DNA of 64,000 nucleotides from Streptomyces griseochromogenes (GTDB lineage Bacteria; Actinomycetota; Actinomycetes; Streptomycetales; Streptomycetaceae), in NCBI RefSeq assembly GCF_001542625.1, contig NZ_CP016279.1, positions 4,340,001 through 4,404,000 on the forward strand. The letters are read 5' to 3'. The notes under the pieces are model-generated. The model had not been told where the DNA came from, ran no database searches, and saw only the letters and a program-made list of their open reading frames with translations. How positions within the stretch are numbered: position 1 is the first letter of the stretch; each line of letters opens with the position of its first letter. The position numbers and the translations under genes are program-made. Below are positions 42,408 through 51,552 of the stretch, one piece after another.

Positions 42408-43772
42408 TCAGCTCTCGGTGGCCTCCAGAGCGCTGTCGGGGACCCAGGAGCCGTGGAGTCCGGCGCTCACCCGGTGGGGCAGGTGGACGGTGGCGATCCG
42501 GTCGAAGCCGGAGGCATCGAGGACCAGCAGTTGCGAGGCGTCCTGCTTGAGGTCGGAGACGACGGTCAGCAGATAGCCGTCGTCCTCGCCAGTGGCTCCG
42601 GCGGCGGGGACGAAGACGGCTTCACCGGGCATGCGGGCGTCGCCGACCTGGTGGATGCGGCGGGCGCCGGTGGTGCGGTCGTACTTGACGACGCCGTAGC
42701 CGCCGTAGCCCTTCTCGTCGGGGAAGGAGATGGCGTACTGGTAGCGGTTCTCGGCGCCCAGGTACTCCTCGTTCAGGGTCGGGAACTCCACCGCGAGGTC
42801 GTCGATGATCTGCTCGCCGACGCTGCCGGCGGTCATGTCGATGACCCAACGGCGGGTGTAGGAGCGGGCGACGGGCTCGGTACCGCGCCCGGGCGCTCCG
42901 ACCCACCAGTTCCAGGAGAGCCGGAAGCCCTCGCGGTCCACGGTGGGGCCTTCCAGGACGATGCGGCCCTGGCCGTCCTCGTAGGCGTTGGCGACGTGCA
43001 GCATGTTGCCCGGTTCGATGGAGAACCAGCGGACGTGCCGGGCGCCGTCGCCTCCGCGCGGCATGACACCGATGCGGGCGGGCTGCCGGTCACTCCAGCC
43101 GTAGGGGATACCGGAGGGTTCGGCGGGGTCGAAGGTGACGTTGCCCTCGGCGAAGACCACGTGGTGGCGGGTCACGGCGAAGTCGTGCTTGAGCGAGGCG
43201 GTCGCTCCCGGGACCTCGGCGCTGTGGATGATCTCGCCCTTGGCGTCGGCGACGTAGTACATCAGGTAGGGCGGGAACGGCGAGGACCCGAAGAAGTGGA
43301 GTTCCCCCGTGACCGGGTCCTCCTTGGGGTGTGCGGTCATCGCGCCGCGCAGCTTGCCGTCGAAGTCATGGGCGCCGACCGTTTCAAGGTCCCCGGTGAG
43401 TTCGAAGGGCACGTTCGCCTCGCACAGGGCCAGGAGGCGTCCGGCGTGTTCGATGATGTGGGTGCCGGCGGTGCTGGCGGTCAGGTCGGGTCCGTGTTCG
43501 GTCATGTAGGGGGCGCCGTCGAGGGCGGGGGTGTGCACCCAGCGGTTGCGGTACCACTCGGCACGGCCCTCGCGCAGGCGGATGCCGTGGACCATGCCGC
43601 TGCCCTTGAACCAGTGGGTGGGAGTGACACCGGGCTTGGGGTTGTGACCGTTGCGGAGCAGCCGGCCGGTCAGCTCGGGGGGCAGGGAGCCCTCGACGGT
43701 GAGTCCGGTGGCGGTGATCTCGTCGACGACGGGGGTGTAGTGACCGGTCAGGTACGGCTTGGCGGTAGTCAT
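42408..43772 (-). CDS. carotenoid cleavage oxygenase
   Basis: A 454-residue non-heme iron oxygenase of the carotenoid/stilbene cleavage family. Start at 43772 after AGAGG. The N-terminus has SLPPELTGRLLRNGHNPKPG and THWFKGSGMVHGIRL. Four iron-binding His candidates are in AMTAHPKEDPVTGELHFFG, TASLKHDFAVTRHHVVF, NMLHVANAYED and the C-terminal RVSAGLHGSWVPDS, spaced as in a seven-bladed propeller. It cleaves a conjugated double bond of a carotenoid, apocarotenoid or stilbene. It is the last gene of a leftward unit after the MFS and SRPBCC genes (34 bp gap to the latter). Confidence 0.9.
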   Translation of the reverse strand: MTTAKPYLTGHYTPVVDEITATGLTVEGSLPPELTGRLLRNGHNPKPGVTPTHWFKGSGMVHGIRLREGRAEWYRNRWVHTPALDGAPYMTEHGPDLTASTAGTHIIEHAGRLLALCEANVPFELTGDLETVGAHDFDGKLRGAMTAHPKEDPVTGELHFFGSSPFPPYLMYYVADAKGEIIHSAEVPGATASLKHDFAVTRHHVVFAEGNVTFDPAEPSGIPYGWSDRQPARIGVMPRGGDGARHVRWFSIEPGNMLHVANAYEDGQGRIVLEGPTVDREGFRLSWNWWVGAPGRGTEPVARSYTRRWVIDMTAGSVGEQIIDDLAVEFPTLNEEYLGAENRYQYAISFPDEKGYGGYGVVKYDRTTGARRIHQVGDARMPGEAVFVPAAGATGEDDGYLLTVVSDLKQDASQLLVLDASGFDRIATVHLPHRVSAGLHGSWVPDSALEATES

Positions 43773-43806
43773 GGCAGGAACCTCTTTCTGTGGAAGTGAT
43801 GGTCTG

Positions 43807-44247
43807 TCAGGCGACTTGTTCGGCACGTGCCTTGAGGTGGCGGAGCCAGTTCTCCAGTGAGTCGTGGAGGGCCTTGCCGAGTCGGTCGGGCTCTGCCTCT
43901 ACCGGCGCGCCGCTCCAGGACTCTTCGGTGCGGACGGTGACGTGGTCGCCGTTCTGCTCGAACGTCCATACGTGAATGCCGGTGACGCCGTCGGCGGGGC
44001 CGCCCCACACGATCCGCTCGCCGGGGACCAGCTCGCGCACGGTGGAGGTGATGTCCAGGCCGTGGGTTCGCCAGCTGAAGGAGCTGCCGAGTACCAGCGG
44101 GCCGTTGAGCTGTGCCTGTTCGACGTCCGTGTTCCAGCTGGGCCAGGCCGCGATGTCGGTGTGCAGGCCCCACACCGTCGAGAGCGGGGCGTCGATCACG
44201 GTGCTCAGGCGGACGATGACGGGAGCGATCTCGTCGATGGTCACCAT
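43807..44247 (-). CDS. SRPBCC/START-like polyketide cyclase-family protein
   Basis: A 146-residue helix-grip protein starting at 44247 after AGGGAGG. It reads STVIDAPLSTVWGLHTDIAA, WPSWNTDVEQAQLNG, RELVPGERIVWGG and FEQNGDHVTVRTEESW, the standard SRPBCC pattern. Such folds bind hydrophobic ligands in a deep cavity and act as cyclases, hydratases or carriers. Placed between an exporter and a carotenoid oxygenase, it may bind the lipophilic apocarotenoid or its precursor. Confidence 0.85.
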   Translation of the reverse strand: MVTIDEIAPVIVRLSTVIDAPLSTVWGLHTDIAAWPSWNTDVEQAQLNGPLVLGSSFSWRTHGLDITSTVRELVPGERIVWGGPADGVTGIHVWTFEQNGDHVTVRTEESWSGAPVEAEPDRLGKALHDSLENWLRHLKARAEQVA

Positions 44248-44322
44248 GGTGGGTTTCCTCCCTGGATGACATGGGTGGTGGTGCGGCTGATCCATCGGTT
44301 CGGCCAGCCGGATTCAGGAGAT

Positions 44323-45795
44323 TCAGACGGTTTGCGGGTCGGGAGCCGGTCGGGCGGCGGTGGTTACGGTCCTTGGGCCGGTGCGGCGGGTGAGGAACAG
44401 CGCGAGAAGCGCGGTGGCGGCCAGGACCGCCGCCGAGACCGCGAAGGCGGTTCGGTAGCCGGAGGTGAGGGCCTCCAGCCGGGGCTGGTGGGTGGCAGCG
44501 TGGGCGGTCACGGTGCCGGCCAGGGTGGCCAGGGCGGCGAGGCCGATCGCGCCGCCGACCTGTCGGGTGGTGTTCACCAGTCCACCGGCCAGACCCGCGT
44601 CCTGTCGCGGTACGCCGTCCACGGCGAGCGCGGTGAGCTGGACGAAGGCGATGCTCAGGCCCAGGCCGACCAGGATGCTCGGGCCGAGGACGTCGGCGAG
44701 GTAGCTCCCGTCGGCGCTGATCCGCGACAGCCACAGCAGCCCGGCCGCTTCGGTGAGCAGAGCCGCGGTCACGGTCGTGGAGGCGCCGATGCGCCGGGAG
44801 ATACGCGGTGCCAGGGAGGCTCCGAGCATGTTGGCTCCGGCGAGCGGGAGTTGTCCCGCTCCCGTGGCCAAGGGGCTCGATCCGAGGACCTGCTGCTGGT
44901 AGAGGGGCAGGAAGAAGAACAGGGCGATCCAGACGGACCCCAGCAGGGCCATCAGCAAGTTGCCCGCGGCCACCCTGCCGGTGGTGAACAGCCGCGGCGG
45001 GATCAGCGCGTTCGGCCGGCGGAGCTCGATCACGGCGAAGACCGCGAGCAGCGTGGCGGCGGCGCCGAGGGCGCCCAGCACCCGGGCGTCGGTCCAGCCG
45101 TCGGAGCGTGCGGTGGTCAGGCCCCAGACCAGACAGGTCAGGGCGAGGGTGACGGTGGCGGTGCCCAGCAGGTCGAACCCCTCGGCCTTCCGCCCGGCCG
45201 CCCGTGGCACGAGCGCGGCCACGGCGGCCAGGACCAGTGCCGCTCCGAGCGCGACCGAGTGGAAGAGCCAGGGCCAGCCCCATGCCTGGGTGAGGGCACC
45301 GCCCAACAGGACGCCGGCCGCTCCACCGGCACCGGAGACCGCACCCCATACGCCCAGCGCCCTGCCGCGCCCGGGGCCGGAGGGGAACTGGTCCATCGCC
45401 AGGGCGAGCGCGGCCGGTGCGATCGCGGCGGCACCGAGGCCCTGAACGGCACGGGCCGCGATCAGCACGCCCGAGGTGGTGGCCAGTCCGGCCGACAGCG
45501 AAGCCGCGGCGAACAACGCGAGCCCGGCCATCAGCACCCGGCGGCGGCCGAGGAGGTCGGCCGCCCGCCCACCCGCCAGGAGCAGTGCCCCGAACGCCAG
45601 GCCGTAGGCGTTGACCACCCAGGTGGTTCCACCGTCCGAGAGGCCGGTTCCGGCGCGGATCTGCGGGAGCGCCACATTGACGATCGAGGTGGCGAGCATG
45701 ACGGTGAACTGGGCCGCGGCGAGTGCCGCGAGCACGGCTCCCGGCCGGGGAGCTCGGGGTGCTGCCTGGTCTGTCTGCGTGCTTGCAACGTTCAT
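44323..45795 (-). CDS. MFS drug/metabolite exporter (DHA2, 14-TM type)
   Basis: A 490-residue efflux protein. Fourteen hydrophobic stretches are visible, with DHA2 motifs: ATSIVNVALPQIRAGTGLS, TTWVVNAYGLAFGALLLAGG, RAADLLGRRRVLMAGLALFA (motif A), ARAVQGLGAAAIAPAALALA and motif C-like GGAAGVLLGGALTQAWGWPW. It is first in the operon with SRPBCC and the carotenoid oxygenase. The promoter upstream carries GGACAG direct repeats. It probably exports the product of the pathway or a competing toxin. Confidence 0.9.
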   Translation of the reverse strand: MNVASTQTDQAAPRAPRPGAVLAALAAAQFTVMLATSIVNVALPQIRAGTGLSDGGTTWVVNAYGLAFGALLLAGGRAADLLGRRRVLMAGLALFAAASLSAGLATTSGVLIAARAVQGLGAAAIAPAALALAMDQFPSGPGRGRALGVWGAVSGAGGAAGVLLGGALTQAWGWPWLFHSVALGAALVLAAVAALVPRAAGRKAEGFDLLGTATVTLALTCLVWGLTTARSDGWTDARVLGALGAAATLLAVFAVIELRRPNALIPPRLFTTGRVAAGNLLMALLGSVWIALFFFLPLYQQQVLGSSPLATGAGQLPLAGANMLGASLAPRISRRIGASTTVTAALLTEAAGLLWLSRISADGSYLADVLGPSILVGLGLSIAFVQLTALAVDGVPRQDAGLAGGLVNTTRQVGGAIGLAALATLAGTVTAHAATHQPRLEALTSGYRTAFAVSAAVLAATALLALFLTRRTGPRTVTTAARPAPDPQTV

Positions 45796-45818
45796 GGCGC
45801 ACAGACTCGCGTCGGGCC

Positions 45819-45886
45819 GTGTCCACTATCCAGGTCCGACAGGGGCGGGCACTGTCCACTCCTGTCCGCGCCTGTCCACCCTGTCC
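45819..45886 (-). promoter_or_regulatory. direct-repeat operator/promoter of the MFS-SRPBCC-oxygenase operon
   Basis: On the coding strand GGACAG recurs with 9-10 bp spacing, within GTGGACAG-type octamers: copies end at 45881, 45872, 45862 and 45852, and a further GTGGACAC is at 45826-45819. The last GTGGACAG to GTGGACAC distance is 33 bp, and GTGGACAC to the MFS ATG is 31 bp. Repeats on one face of the helix suggest cooperative binding, as with SARP-type activators. The same layout recurs upstream of the alpha/beta hydrolase at 51553-51629. Confidence 0.75.
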
Positions 45887-45914
45887 TGCCGAAGGCGTGC
45901 GCCCGCGGTTGCTA

Positions 45915-47912
45915 TCAGGGGCCGTGCAGCTCCTGCTGCCACAGGGATTCGCAGAGCAGGTCCAGGCCCTGACGCAGATGGCGACGGTAGGTGCCGTACG
46001 GAAGGCCGAGGCGGCGGGCGGCGGCCTCCTGGGTGGGCGCACCGGAGAGGTAGCCCGCCGTCAGGGCGTCGCGGGCGCGTACTCCGCGCGGGTCACGGGC
46101 GAGGTCGTCGACGGCTTGGCGCAGCAGGGTACGCAACTCCTCGACAGGATCGTCGAAGTCGGCCGCGATACGGGTGCGTACCAGGCCACAGGCGGCGAAG
46201 GCGCCCGCATCGCGCCAGTGCCCCAGCGCTTCACGCACGGCCTGGTCGAACGCGGTCCGTGAGAGGGGCGACGGCCCGGGGCGCACCGGCACGTCGGTGG
46301 CCGATATGAAGCGGAGAAGCCAGGTCTCCACGGGTATCTGACGCCAGTCGACGCTGAACAGCCCGTAGGTGTGCTCGCCGACTCGCGGGCGCGCCCCGGT
46401 GTCGCCGAGGGTGCCCTTGACGCGCTCGGCCCAGGTCTCGGCGTCCCGGTAGACGGCGAAGCCGTAGGCGCGACCGCGGGCACGGGCTGCCTCCGCCTGG
46501 GCCCGGGAACTGCTCAAGTCGATGACGCGCGAAGGGACCTGGTACCGCTCGGGGTAGATCGAGAAGCGGCTTATGCCGATGTGTTCGCCGGGACTCACCG
46601 GCGCGGTGGCATCGGTGTACCCCCACGCCGCGGCGACGACAGGATCGGTGGCCAGATCCCGGGGGTCGGGAGGGAAAGGCAGGGCCAGCCGGGCCGTGAA
46701 CGCCACGATCCGGCCCGTGCTCACGAGGCGGTAGACGCTGAAAGCCTGCGGCTGGCGCCCCGCCCAGTAGCGGACCAGTTCGGCGGAGGCGGCTCCCTCG
46801 GTCTCCTCTGCCATGCGCAGCACATCATCGAGGTCACCCGGGTCCAGAGGACGGTCGTGCACCTCGTCCTCACGGGACCAGGTACGCAGTCGGGCCAGGG
46901 TCTCCCCCTCTCGGAAGAGGTAGAACAGCTCGTCGGTGACGGTCCACATCCGCTCCTCGGGCGCCTCGCGCAGGATGCGCAGGTATTCGTCCGCCAGGCG
47001 CTGGCGCATCGTCTCGAAGGCGTTGGGCGCTCGCCAGCGCAGGTCGGCGGCCAGCGTCTCGCGTGCGGCGTCGTGCGGGTGGAGCCCCCGATGAGTGGAC
47101 TCCATGAAGGGCAGGTCCCTCAGCCAGGAGAAGAGCAGATGGGCATCCTCCCCGGGCAGCACCGCGGCGAGCAGTTCCTCGGACGTCGAGTGCGCCTGTG
47201 CCGCCACCTCCAAGGCGCGACGGTGGGCCGCCGTCGGCACCTCACCGATCAACCCCGCCAGCAGGGTGCGCAGGACGTCCGCCGAGGGCGCCCAGATCTC
47301 CTCGCTGCCGCAAACCGCCGATCCGGCCGCGGCCGCGAGGGACAGAGCCAACGGGTTGCCTCCGGCGAAGCGGAGCACCCGGTCCCGTAGTTCGGGCCGG
47401 ATCTGCGCCGCGACCAGCAGGCTCCGGGCCTGTTCCTCGGAGAACGGCTCCAGTTCGGTCACGTGCAGGAGCCGGGACCAGGCGGGGTCGGCGGTCCACT
47501 GCGGTTGCGGCGCGCGTCGGCCGGCCAGGACGACCAGGGTGTCGTCCGCGGCGCGAGGCAGGAAATGGTGCCACAGCCAGCTCTCCAGCCACTGGCAGTG
47601 CTCGAAGGAGTCCACGAACAGGACCGTCCCCGGGACGTCCAGGAAAGGACCGGCAGCCTGCTCGAAATCGGCCGGGTCCCGGCTGACGAACCGGCCGTCG
47701 AGTTCGACGAGCAACCGGCCCGCCGCGCGAGCGTGGTCCGCCAGGCGCCGCAGCAGCGTCGACTTCCCGATGCCGCCCGGCCCGCACACGTAGAACGCGA
47801 ACGGCGCCTGAGGATCGCCGACCAAAGCCTCCCCGAAGCGCCCGAGTTCCTCGCCCCGGCCGATGAAGGCCCGTACGCGCGCTCGGCTCAGTCTCTCTCC
47901 CACGGACGCCAT
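45915..47912 (-). CDS. large AAA-ATPase transcriptional regulator with C-terminal helix-turn-helix
   Basis: 665 residues, start at 47912 after GGGAG. N-terminal P-loop ATPase: FIGRGEELGRF, Walker A YVCGPGGIGKSTLLRRLADH, Walker B TVLFVDSFEHCQW, sensor-type VVLAGRRAPQPQW and FAGGNPLALSLAAAA, as in STAND/AfsR-like NTPases. The central part (about residues 380-560; YWAGRQPQAFSVYRLVSTGR, ISRFSIYPERYQVPSRVIDL) may be an N-acyltransferase-like fold. The C-terminus (GAPTQEAAARRLGLPYGTYR, RHLRQGLDLLCESLWQQEL) is a sigma-region-4-like helix-turn-helix. It lies 119 bp upstream of the MFS operon in the same direction and is the best candidate to bind the GTGGACAG repeats. Confidence 0.8.
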   Translation of the reverse strand: MASVGERLSRARVRAFIGRGEELGRFGEALVGDPQAPFAFYVCGPGGIGKSTLLRRLADHARAAGRLLVELDGRFVSRDPADFEQAAGPFLDVPGTVLFVDSFEHCQWLESWLWHHFLPRAADDTLVVLAGRRAPQPQWTADPAWSRLLHVTELEPFSEEQARSLLVAAQIRPELRDRVLRFAGGNPLALSLAAAAGSAVCGSEEIWAPSADVLRTLLAGLIGEVPTAAHRRALEVAAQAHSTSEELLAAVLPGEDAHLLFSWLRDLPFMESTHRGLHPHDAARETLAADLRWRAPNAFETMRQRLADEYLRILREAPEERMWTVTDELFYLFREGETLARLRTWSREDEVHDRPLDPGDLDDVLRMAEETEGAASAELVRYWAGRQPQAFSVYRLVSTGRIVAFTARLALPFPPDPRDLATDPVVAAAWGYTDATAPVSPGEHIGISRFSIYPERYQVPSRVIDLSSSRAQAEAARARGRAYGFAVYRDAETWAERVKGTLGDTGARPRVGEHTYGLFSVDWRQIPVETWLLRFISATDVPVRPGPSPLSRTAFDQAVREALGHWRDAGAFAACGLVRTRIAADFDDPVEELRTLLRQAVDDLARDPRGVRARDALTAGYLSGAPTQEAAARRLGLPYGTYRRHLRQGLDLLCESLWQQELHGP

Positions 47913-48510
47913 GGCGGCTCCCATCACCCTTGAACCAGCATTGGACAGCCACGCCCGGAGACACCCGTCGGGCTTCGCATCGACAACCACCTGCACGACG
48001 TACGTCCGGCTGTGCTCCGGGCCCCTTGTGCACCACCTGGCGACGACCGGTCAAGGCTGTGGCGTGTGCGCGTGTGACGAGGTGCCGCATTCGGCGCCTC
48101 GGAGGCCGATTCTCCTGCAGCACCGCTACTCCTTAGAGATGCTAACAAAATGGCCGGGCGAGTCAGTTGAGCGACAAGTGCCTTATGGGCCCTTCGGAAA
48201 GCAGCGCTCCTCGAAGGCCGGGTCCGTGTCACGTGACGAGTCCGAGGTCCAGGTCGTCGGGGTGGCCAGTGATCAGGAAGGTGCTTCCCTTCGACGCATG
48301 GGAAGCGGCGGTCGAGGGCCGACCGGGCGGAGAAGTAGGCCTCGATGCGGGGGGTGAGGCCGTTTTGGAGGCATGCCATGTGCTTGTCATCGCTGTCTTC
48401 GTCTGAGGAGAGCAGGGGTGGTTGTGGATGAAGGTCCTGGCTCCTGGAGCCCAGGGCGTCGGCTTCCGGCGACCGAGCGGCCCGGTAGAGGCCGGGACGA
48501 GAGACGGTTG
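47913..48510. other. 598-bp stretch between P450 and AAA regulator
   Basis: Contains the AAA regulator promoter region, including an unusually AT-rich spot near 48138-48150. Leftward at about 48230-48390 are pieces of an unrecognised protein in two frames: MACLQNGLTPRIEAYFSARS, ALDRRF, then after a frame change SKGSTFLITGHPDDLDLGLV and a stop. That looks like a decayed short gene of unknown family. Confidence 0.4.
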
Positions 48511-49746
48511 TCAGCCGCGGCCGCTTTCGTGGACGGGAGTGAAGTCCAGTGACAGGGAGACAGGGCCTCGGGTGTACAGGCCGGTCTCCCGGTAGCGGAA
48601 GCCTGGACTGTAACGGACCTGATCGAGCAGGGGCAGGAGCATCGCGGCGACGGTCTCGATCTCGGCGCGGGCGAAGGCCGCGCCGACGCACTGGTGGAGA
48701 CCCGTACCGAAGGCCAGGTGCTGGGCGGCCGCGGTGAAGGAGCGGGCGGTGCCCAGGTCCGGGCGGTGGATGTCGAAGGTGTCCGGGGCGGCGAAGGCCT
48801 CGGGGTCGCGGTTGGCCGCGCCGATCATGCAGAAGACGGTGGCACCTGCCGGGACGGTGGTACCGGCGAACACGGCGTTCTCCTCCGCCTGGCGGGGAAT
48901 CAGCTGGACCGGCGGGGTGTAGCGCAAGGTCTCCGCGATCGCGGCGGGCAGCAGGTTCGGGTCCTGGCGGACCTGCGCCAACTGCTCGGGATGGTCGATC
49001 AGGTGCTTGAAGAGCAGGGCGAGAGTCTTGTCCGCGGGCTCGGTGGCGGCAGCCAGAACATTGATGATCAGAGCGGTCACGTCGCGATCGCTCATGGCGA
49101 TGCCGTCGAACTCGGCGGTGCACAGCTTCGATATCAGGTCCTCGCCGGGACGGCGGCGCCGCTCCTCGATCACGGGGACGAGGTAGGCCTCCAACTGCTC
49201 GGCGCAGTCCATGCAGTGCCGGCGACGCTCGGGGGTGAGGGTGATGCTGGTGATGAACTCGGCGACCCCGCTGTGCCAGGCGGCCACCTGCTGCCAGTCC
49301 TTTCTGTCCAAGCCGAGGACATCGAGTGTCACGTGGACGGCGAGAGGCTTGCCGAAGTCGTTGACCAGGTCCATCCGCCCCCGAGGAAGGAACGGGTCCA
49401 TGAGCTCGGCGGTGTTGGCGCGGATGGCGCGTATCTGGTCCTGCAGGGCCTGTCCGGTGAAGCCCCGGACGACGATCTTTCGCTTGGCGGTGTGCTCGGC
49501 CCCGGTCATCTGGGCGAGGACAGGCCCGCGCATCACCGGCTCGGCGCGCACCTGCAGTGTCTCGGTGGTGAACGTCTCATGGTCGGTCAGGACCCGCTTC
49601 ACATCCCGGTAGTGGGAAAGGAAGTAGCTGTCGATCGCCGGCTCGTAGTGCACCGGAGCCTGCTCCCTCAGCCATGCGAAAGAGCGGTACGGGGAGGCGG
49701 CGAAGTCCTCGGACAGGACGCTGAAACGGGGATTGACCACGGGCAT
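48511..49746 (-). CDS. cytochrome P450
   Basis: A 411-residue bacterial P450. The heme-binding loop is LAFGTGLHQCVGAAFARAE with the axial Cys, ExxR is in AIAETLRYTPPVQL, and a K-helix-downstream RDPEAFAAPDTFDIHRP is present. The I-helix, usually AGxDT or AGxET, here reads NVLAAATEPADKTLALLF, so the oxygen-activating acid/alcohol pair is atypical. It needs a ferredoxin and reductase that are not encoded nearby. It is upstream of and co-directional with the AAA regulator and carotenoid oxygenase operon, so it may oxidise the same terpenoid. Three 7-bp tandem repeats (GTGCGCA, GTGCGCA, GTGCGCG, 49764-49784) sit just upstream of its ATG. Confidence 0.9.
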   Translation of the reverse strand: MPVVNPRFSVLSEDFAASPYRSFAWLREQAPVHYEPAIDSYFLSHYRDVKRVLTDHETFTTETLQVRAEPVMRGPVLAQMTGAEHTAKRKIVVRGFTGQALQDQIRAIRANTAELMDPFLPRGRMDLVNDFGKPLAVHVTLDVLGLDRKDWQQVAAWHSGVAEFITSITLTPERRRHCMDCAEQLEAYLVPVIEERRRRPGEDLISKLCTAEFDGIAMSDRDVTALIINVLAAATEPADKTLALLFKHLIDHPEQLAQVRQDPNLLPAAIAETLRYTPPVQLIPRQAEENAVFAGTTVPAGATVFCMIGAANRDPEAFAAPDTFDIHRPDLGTARSFTAAAQHLAFGTGLHQCVGAAFARAEIETVAAMLLPLLDQVRYSPGFRYRETGLYTRGPVSLSLDFTPVHESGRG

Positions 49747-50630
49747 GGTGAAGACCTCTCAACGTGCGCAGTGCGCAGTGCGCGGAAAGAGCAAGGGCCG
49801 GGGGCGAGATACGTACGTCAGCGAGCCGTGGCGAACCAGGGCGACAGGCCGCAAGGGAGAACGTGGTCGGCGCCGAAACGCTCGCGGGTTCCCGGGCTGC
49901 CGGTGGGCGAGGAACGACTCACCGGTGCCGGCGTCCGCCGGGTACCGCGGGAAGGAGAAGTACGCGCGGCTACCAGGAACCGAGCGCCACGGTCGGCAAC
50001 GCCCGTAACCTGGCCGGGACGCGCGACCTGCCGTGAGCCAGGGACGCGGGCAGACACCTCACAGCGCACGGCCCAACCGCGGCTTCCGGCGCTCGCCGGC
50101 ACCCCTTCGCACATGGACGTCGCCTCGGTGACCCACTGGGCCGGGTGGAGCGGACATCCATCGTGTTCTCTCCTTGATCGCAGAGTGAGGAGGCATCACC
50201 GAGGCGGCGGTGGCAGCCGGCAATTCTGATCATGGCCGAAGGGATTCCGGCCATGACGCAACCTCCGCCTACTGCGTCCGCGAGAGAGCAAGCAGACCCA
50301 CCTGGCGTACAGGACGAGCGAACGGCGACACAGGTTCCGCGTGCGGGCAGGGCTTCTCACGGCCCGGAATCACTCGACCCGTCATCCACGAAATGAGGAG
50401 CCGTCGTCGGTGACGATCGATCCGCTCGATCTGTTCGACTCGATCCCGTGCGCAGCGGACCACACCCTCGCCCGGCGCAGGCTCCTGGCAGGGACGTGAC
50501 CCTTCGACTGGAGGAGACGGAGGGCGGGCCGCGATGGCAGAACCCGGTGATCGGAGGCCGGAAGCCCGAACCGGTCCGGTCCCGCGGAAACTCAGGCGGC
50601 CTCGGCGCACCGTCCGGGTAGAGTCGGGCG
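49747..50630. other. 884-bp stretch upstream of the P450
   Basis: Holds the P450 leader with its 7-bp tandem repeats (49764-49784). A leftward ATG at 50162 has an AAGGAG-type site but leads to a Pro/Arg-rich frame unlike real genes. Rightward near 50411, TIDPLDLFDSIPCAADHTLA is protein-like but stops after 30 codons. I see no supportable gene. Confidence 0.45.
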
Positions 50631-51122
50631 ATGCCCGAGTTGCAACGGCTGCGCGCTGACCACGCCCCGGCGGTCCTGGCCTTCGAACTGGCGAACCGCG
50701 CCTACTTCGCGGCCTCCGTCTCCGACCGCGGCGACGATTTCTTCGACCAGTTCACCGACCGGTACAACACCCTGCTGGCTGAACAGGAGGCAGGTATCTG
50801 CGCCTTCCACGTGCTCGTCGCGGAGGACGGATCGATACTGGGCAGGTTCAACCTGGTCGACATTGAGGACCGCGCCGCGGAACTCGGCTACCGGGTCGCG
50901 GAGCACGTCGCCGGCCGTGGCGTGGCGACCGCGGGCGTCCGAGAGCTGTGCCGGCTGGCGGCGGCACGACTCGGGCTGCGCATCCTCAGGGCGGCCGCCG
51001 CCCACGAGAATGCCGCGTCCCAGAAGGTACTGATCAAAGCCGGGTTTGTCCCAGTCGGCCCCGCTGATCCGGCTGATCTCGGGGGTAAGCCGGGAACCTG
51101 GTATCAGCGCGACATCTGTTGA
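50631..51122 (+). CDS. GNAT-family acetyltransferase (RimJ/RimL-like)
   Basis: A 163-residue GNAT. The N-terminal LRADHAPAVLAFELANRAYF, the central VLVAEDGSILGRFNLVDIED, the acetyl-CoA loop AELGYRVAEHVAGRGVATAG, and the C-terminal RAAAAHENAASQKVLIKAGF are diagnostic of the ribosomal-protein-acetyltransferase-like subgroup. The substrate may be an N-terminal amine or a small molecule. It is not obviously in an operon. The gene looks complete. Confidence 0.88.
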   Translation: MPELQRLRADHAPAVLAFELANRAYFAASVSDRGDDFFDQFTDRYNTLLAEQEAGICAFHVLVAEDGSILGRFNLVDIEDRAAELGYRVAEHVAGRGVATAGVRELCRLAAARLGLRILRAAAAHENAASQKVLIKAGFVPVGPADPADLGGKPGTWYQRDIC

Positions 51123-51159
51123 TCCGAAGCGGCTGGGTTCTGGCTCGTCGATCACGATG

Positions 51160-51487
51160 TCAGTGATCTGGTGGGGAACGCACGGCACTTGTCGTCGTCG
51201 GCGCGGAAAGCGTCGCGGGTGAGGGCCGTGTCCGTTGTGCGGACGGGAGGCGCTCGCCGCGCGCTCGCGAGGGGAACCGACGGGTGCGCATCAGCTGTTG
51301 GTGGAGGCTGGGCAGCAGACGGTGCGGCAGGCCGTCGTAGAGAACCGGCCCTGCGATCTCGGGCTCGCCGTCCGCGTCGACCAGGTCGCCGGCCGCACCT
51401 GGGATGAGCAGGGCAGACCCTGCGACCGTGCACCGCACCGGAAACCCGTTCTCGGTCAACGCGATGGCCGCGATCATCACGAAGGCC
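51160..51487 (-). pseudogene. possible remnant of an unrecognised gene
   Basis: Leftward, from an ATG at about 51479, the frame reads MIAAIALTENGFPVRCTVAG, ALLIPGAAGDLVDADGEPEI and GPVLYDGLPHRLLPSLHQQL. This has plausible codon use for about 75 residues, after which it becomes Arg/Ser/Pro-rich and out of character. The 5' side meets the duplicated promoter element. I do not recognise the family; it may be the 3' or middle part of a truncated gene. Confidence 0.3.
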
Positions 51488-51552
51488 CGGATGCGGGTTT
51501 GACATCCCCGGCAACCCTGCCGACGCGGGCGTTCCCGCTGCTCCGAGTGCAA

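Noticed and set aside
43769..46042. A 757-residue leftward frame over the MFS operon.
   Set aside because: Arg/Pro/Gly-rich low-complexity translation with no homology; it is the shifted frame of the MFS and SRPBCC genes.
50411..50502. A short frame TIDPLDLFDSIPCAAD resembling an acyl-CoA dehydrogenase N-terminus.
   Set aside because: Only about ten residues look similar, no nucleotide or active-site motif follows, and the frame stops after 30 codons.
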